Source: Euryarchaeota archaeon UBA126
GTDB taxonomy: Archaea; Thermoplasmatota; Poseidoniia; Poseidoniales; Thalassarchaeaceae
Direction: 5' to 3'
Length of the DNA: 25,842 nucleotides
Assembly (NCBI GenBank): GCA_002497025.1
Contig: DAMG01000025.1
Location: 1-25,842 of the forward strand
Shown: positions 22,643 to 25,842 of the stretch, piece by piece
How the letters are laid out: each line of letters starts with the position of its first letter
Numbering within the stretch: the stretch's first letter is position 1
Made by a program: the position numbers and the translations under genes
The notes under the pieces: generated by a model
Told to the model about the DNA's origin: nothing
Database searches by the model: none
What the model saw: only the letters and a program-made list of their open reading frames with translations

Positions 22643-25600
22643 GTGAGTGGTTTGAGTAGTTTGAGTGGTTCAAGTAAGTCAACAACTACGTTGTTGTTGG
22701 TTTGGCTCATGTTAGCTTCAGTAATGCTACCAATGGTGAGCGCAAGCGAAGACTCGGAAGAGTCCGAAAATCAAATTCTATCAGGTGATTTGAGTGATTT
22801 CGACCCTGCTAGTGATGGGCACGCTTACATCTACAACGACCCCGATAACACTGTTTACTCTGCATTTGGCTATCTGAAGAAACAATGGATTGAGAATGAT
22901 TATCCTAACTTAATCGAACCTTTTTCTCCTGCCTACCAAAACACTAGGTCAAGCGCTAGATCTTGTGAAAATGCTTGGGCAGTGGATGATACGGACACTT
23001 TCTCTACTTCCAGTGGGACGGTTACTGCGACTGTCGAGAAAATTTCAACTAATTCCGCTATTTTTGTAGAAAATGGAGTAATTATTTCTTCCACCACACT
23101 GAACGACATCACTTCAACATGGGAGTCCACCATTTATCCAACAGACACGACATACTTTGGAAATCCTCCCGATGTAGACAATAATTGTCAGATTGAAATT
23201 TTAATTTTCCAAATCGATGGAGGGGGAGGGATTGGAGGTTACTTCGATCCAAATATTGCAAGCCAGCGAGAAATTATGTTCATTGATTCGGGTGATTTGA
23301 GTTGGAGAAACACCATCATTGCTCATGAGTTCCAACATCTTCTGCATAATGCGAGAGACCCCTATGAATACATCTGGTTAGATGAAGGGGCTGCTGATAT
23401 GGCAGCCTACCTCTGCTTCGGTGTGACCAACACCATCTCAGGACACGCAAATGCATGGTCTCAAAATGCCAACATGAGTGTTCGTTGGTGGAATCAAAGA
23501 ATCGCGGATTATGGTGGAAGTTTCATGTTCGTAATGTACCTAGCTGACAAACTCGGCGGTGGTACTGCAATATCTAGATTGGTCTCAGACACCGCAACAG
23601 GTGGGGCAGGTGTCGAAAATCTCGCCCGAAATCCTGAACCCGGGTCGACTGCAATCGGGACTACAATGTCAGATATATTTGCTAATTTTACCGCTGCCGT
23701 GACCTTGGATAGTGCACAAGGGGCATTTGGATTTTCTAATATCGCAATGACCGCAGGATGTGTCACAGGGTATATTTGCAAAGTTCAGATGAGTGGTTAT
23801 CGAGATGAGTGGCAAACGACTTGGGTTAGCCCAACACAAGAGCTTGAAGGCTGGGGGATGAGGGCGTACAAATTCTCGGGCGGGACTGGTGCACCACTCA
23901 ACCTAATGGTTCAACCTACTCAATTCGGTGTCACAGGAACCGTCATGTCGAAAGATTCCGCTACTGGAACTTGGACTATGGACAAATTGAGAATTGACTC
24001 TGCAACTGGTGCTGGAACCGGTCTTGTACATGGATTTGGAAATACCACTGACGAAGTTTGGGTAATTGTCTGGTATGAATCCCAAGTCACCGATTGCGAC
24101 TACAATTTTGCCAGTTGCGGAATAACAACTGGCTCTTATCCAACCACAGATATCGTTGTTCAAGCAGGCATAATTACCGACCCCGCTGAAGTTGACATAA
24201 TCTCGGTCACTACGTTCGATCGAGACGAAGATAATCTAGACGACAGTGTAGAAATTGAATTGCAAGTTACATCTAATGCTTTCTTTGAAATTATCGAAGT
24301 CACCTTTGAAGCGTTCGTAAACAACACGCTGACCGATTCGACCACTTTCTCTACAACTGCAGGTAATAGCATCCCTACAGAGGAAAGCATATGGTTCACC
24401 CCGCCACATACCGGTGATTGGACATTTGGAGTGGATATTCGAGATATTAGCGGAGAAATCACCGATACTGCGTTCACACTGCCAATTACATTAGGGAATA
24501 TGAAACCGGTTGCGAGTGGCTCAACCTCAACCGCAATCACCCAAACATGGTTACCCGTCAGCCTATTCGGTGGTGGCTACGACGTGTGGGGATTTGGACT
24601 ACTCAATGGCACATACAGTTACAATGAAACACCCATTTCTTACAATTGGAACTTAGGAGATAACGTCACATCAGGACTGAAGAATCCAGTCCACATTTAT
24701 GAGCAGCCAGGAAATTATACTGTAGCGCTCACTGTGCAAGATGTTGGAGGCTTTTTCTCTGATACACAATATTGGACGGTTGATGTCGCAGATACCACTG
24801 AACCCATTCCAGAGATTAGGGTAGATGGAGTTACCATAACCGATGAAATTGTATTATTGACAAATCAAAGGGTAATGTTCTCAGCCAGAAGTACCGTAGA
24901 CAACGTGCCACATGAAGAAATAGAATTTACTTGGAATTGGGGCGATGGAAGTGACGAAGGTGGGCTAGGCCTTGTTGAAGCAAGTCACGCATACGTTGAT
25001 GGTAGCGCAGATGGCACTGTTTACACATTGACTCTTACGATCAACGACGGAACCTTTGTCGTAGAGCACCAAGTATACGTTCGAGTACTCAATAGGGTAC
25101 CGAGACAAGTTTTCGATCAAGAACTACAAACATACACCCTAACACCTCTGACATTACCAGATATATTCACTGATGATGACGGAATAATTGTCGAATATCG
25201 ATGGGAGTTCGAAACCGGTGTGAATTTCTCAAGCCAAGGAATATCACTGACTTCCGACTTTTCAGGAACTACCTCAGTAAACCAAAATCCAACCGTCGGA
25301 TGGAATTCTCCCGGTCTCAAAACTGTCACTTTAGAGGTGACCGACGACGATGGTAATGTGTCTTCTACAAGCATAGTGGTTAGAGTATTGAATCAGAGGC
25401 CAGTAGCGGTATTTGCTAGTCCTTCTGATGGCACGGTTGAAACCGAGTATTTGTTCGAGAGTTTATCCTTTGACCCTGATGGAGATACGTCATTATTACA
25501 AACTCGATGGAACATCACTGGAATGGATGAAGAAATTGAAAACTCATCTACAGTTTATCATAGTTTCACAGAGCCTGGGTTGTACACAATTTCGTTGACT

Positions 25601-25842
25601 GTTATCGATGAAAGAGGTGCTGAATCTGCCACCAAATCATACCAGATCAGAATCGCCAATCCTATTCCTGTCCCCATGGTTGAATTTTTACAACCAAGTA
25701 TTAATGGAAGCGCACTTAATTCAATCCCTAGCTCAGATGAAGATGTTACTTGGTGGGTTCCATTTGCCGCCGACGGAGGTGCATTTATCGCTCCAAATTG
25801 CCCCCTGAAATTTGATGGTTCAGAAAGTTATGATTCTGACCC
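22643..25842 (+). CDS. Secreted HExxH zinc metalloprotease with PKD repeats (C-terminus beyond window)
   Basis: The frame is open from 22637 to the window end, giving at least 1066 residues. A typical signal peptide is present: Ser-rich start, Lys12, hydrophobic LLLVWLMLASVML, then a VSA-S cleavage site near residue 34. The protease domain (about 45-330) carries HEFQH (228-232) and, 16 residues on, WLDEGAAD with Glu248, the zinc ligands of a gluzincin resembling peptidase M30/M6-like families. After a beta region, PKD-type domains start near residue 630, with motifs such as YNWNLGDN, FTWNWGDGS, TVTLEVTDDDGNV and LYTISLTVIDERG. At least four are seen and a fifth is cut by the window edge. GTG 22643 is preferred because GGTGA lies 6 bases before it. 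GTG 22637 and ATG 22709 are alternatives, but the latter would cut the signal peptide. It likely degrades external protein. Confidence 0.85.
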   Translation, partial: MSGLSSLSGSSKSTTTLLLVWLMLASVMLPMVSASEDSEESENQILSGDLSDFDPASDGHAYIYNDPDNTVYSAFGYLKKQWIENDYPNLIEPFSPAYQNTRSSARSCENAWAVDDTDTFSTSSGTVTATVEKISTNSAIFVENGVIISSTTLNDITSTWESTIYPTDTTYFGNPPDVDNNCQIEILIFQIDGGGGIGGYFDPNIASQREIMFIDSGDLSWRNTIIAHEFQHLLHNARDPYEYIWLDEGAADMAAYLCFGVTNTISGHANAWSQNANMSVRWWNQRIADYGGSFMFVMYLADKLGGGTAISRLVSDTATGGAGVENLARNPEPGSTAIGTTMSDIFANFTAAVTLDSAQGAFGFSNIAMTAGCVTGYICKVQMSGYRDEWQTTWVSPTQELEGWGMRAYKFSGGTGAPLNLMVQPTQFGVTGTVMSKDSATGTWTMDKLRIDSATGAGTGLVHGFGNTTDEVWVIVWYESQVTDCDYNFASCGITTGSYPTTDIVVQAGIITDPAEVDIISVTTFDRDEDNLDDSVEIELQVTSNAFFEIIEVTFEAFVNNTLTDSTTFSTTAGNSIPTEESIWFTPPHTGDWTFGVDIRDISGEITDTAFTLPITLGNMKPVASGSTSTAITQTWLPVSLFGGGYDVWGFGLLNGTYSYNETPISYNWNLGDNVTSGLKNPVHIYEQPGNYTVALTVQDVGGFFSDTQYWTVDVADTTEPIPEIRVDGVTITDEIVLLTNQRVMFSARSTVDNVPHEEIEFTWNWGDGSDEGGLGLVEASHAYVDGSADGTVYTLTLTINDGTFVVEHQVYVRVLNRVPRQVFDQELQTYTLTPLTLPDIFTDDDGIIVEYRWEFETGVNFSSQGISLTSDFSGTTSVNQNPTVGWNSPGLKTVTLEVTDDDGNVSSTSIVVRVLNQRPVAVFASPSDGTVETEYLFESLSFDPDGDTSLLQTRWNITGMDEEIENSSTVYHSFTEPGLYTISLTVIDERGAESATKSYQIRIANPIPVPMVEFLQPSINGSALNSIPSSDEDVTWWVPFAADGGAFIAPNCPLKFDGSESYDSD
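22646..22681. repeat. Four imperfect 9-base tandem repeats at a divergent gene start
   Basis: AGTGGTTTG, AGTAGTTTG, AGTGGTTCA and AGTAAGTCA follow each other without gaps. Read on the plus strand they code Ser-Gly-Leu-type triplets at the N-terminus of the metalloprotease. They lie 63 bases from the glutamine cyclotransferase start on the other strand. The repeat keeps the reading frame because its unit is 9 bases. Confidence 0.6.

Noticed and set aside
22646..22681. Possible CRISPR-like or origin iteron array
   Set aside because: Units are only 9 bases, contiguous and imperfect with no spacers, and they encode the signal-peptide N-region; simple tandem repeat is the better description.
21526..22685. 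Glutamine cyclotransferase start at 22685 giving a longer N-terminus
   Set aside because: The extra 34 residues are Asn/His/Ser repeats from the 9-base tandem repeat, precede the natural signal/anchor helix awkwardly and overlap the divergent protease start.

Overview
The window looks like a chromosomal segment of a planktonic euryarchaeon, most probably Marine Group II (Poseidoniales-like). That placement is an inference from gene content. The information-processing and sugar genes are archaeal (NMD3-type protein, bifunctional phosphoglucose/phosphomannose isomerase), and at least one gene has a TATA-like box about 26 bases before its start codon. These sit among bacterial-type genes (RmuC, Maf, rhomboid, SUF, CcmABC) and very large secreted proteins with CARDB and PKD domains. 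Genes are tightly packed. Overlapping stop/start codons (TGATG, GTGA, TTGA) and Shine-Dalgarno-like GGAGG motifs show many translationally coupled operons. I see no rRNA, tRNA, CRISPR array or insertion sequence, and no gene-free stretch over 300 bases.

Layout. 1-182 (-) is the N-terminal end of aspartate-semialdehyde dehydrogenase. It diverges from rmuC (+), which is followed by a stand-alone M23-type peptidase gene (+) ending at 2174. Converging on it is a long minus-strand block, 2171-6708: a CcmA-CcmB fusion, ccmC, a tiny ccmD-like gene, a perfect GC-rich hairpin, an NMD3-like gene and the sugar isomerase. On the plus strand follow a rhomboid protease and a 1599-residue membrane-anchored subtilase, both ending in a predicted cytosolic zinc ribbon, then a Maf pyrophosphatase. 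Next is an iron-sulfur/metal module: an MntR-like regulator and a NifU-like scaffold (both -) diverge from sufC-sufB-sufD (+), with a 19-bp palindrome lying on the predicted suf transcription start. A 47-residue cysteine-rich protein follows sufD.

17854-22583 holds a membrane protein with an embedded Smr domain (-), diverging from a DUF2085 membrane protein (+). Then comes a minus-strand operon: glutaminyl-peptide cyclotransferase, a membrane protein with a carboxypeptidase-regulatory-like domain, and a thymidylate-kinase-like protein with an unusual P-loop and an extra C-terminal region. From about 22643 to the window end runs an incomplete secreted zinc metalloprotease with repeated PKD domains.

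Together the window encodes heme export for cytochrome c assembly, Fe-S cluster assembly with probable metal-responsive control, and a strong surface or extracellular proteolysis theme (rhomboid, subtilase, HExxH metalloprotease, M23-type protein, glutamine cyclotransferase). The items most worth checking are the suf palindrome with the adjacent MntR-like gene, the membrane-embedded Smr protein, the altered thymidylate-kinase fusion, the two neighbouring membrane proteases with zinc-ribbon tails, and several genes shorter than 60 codons or without ATG starts.
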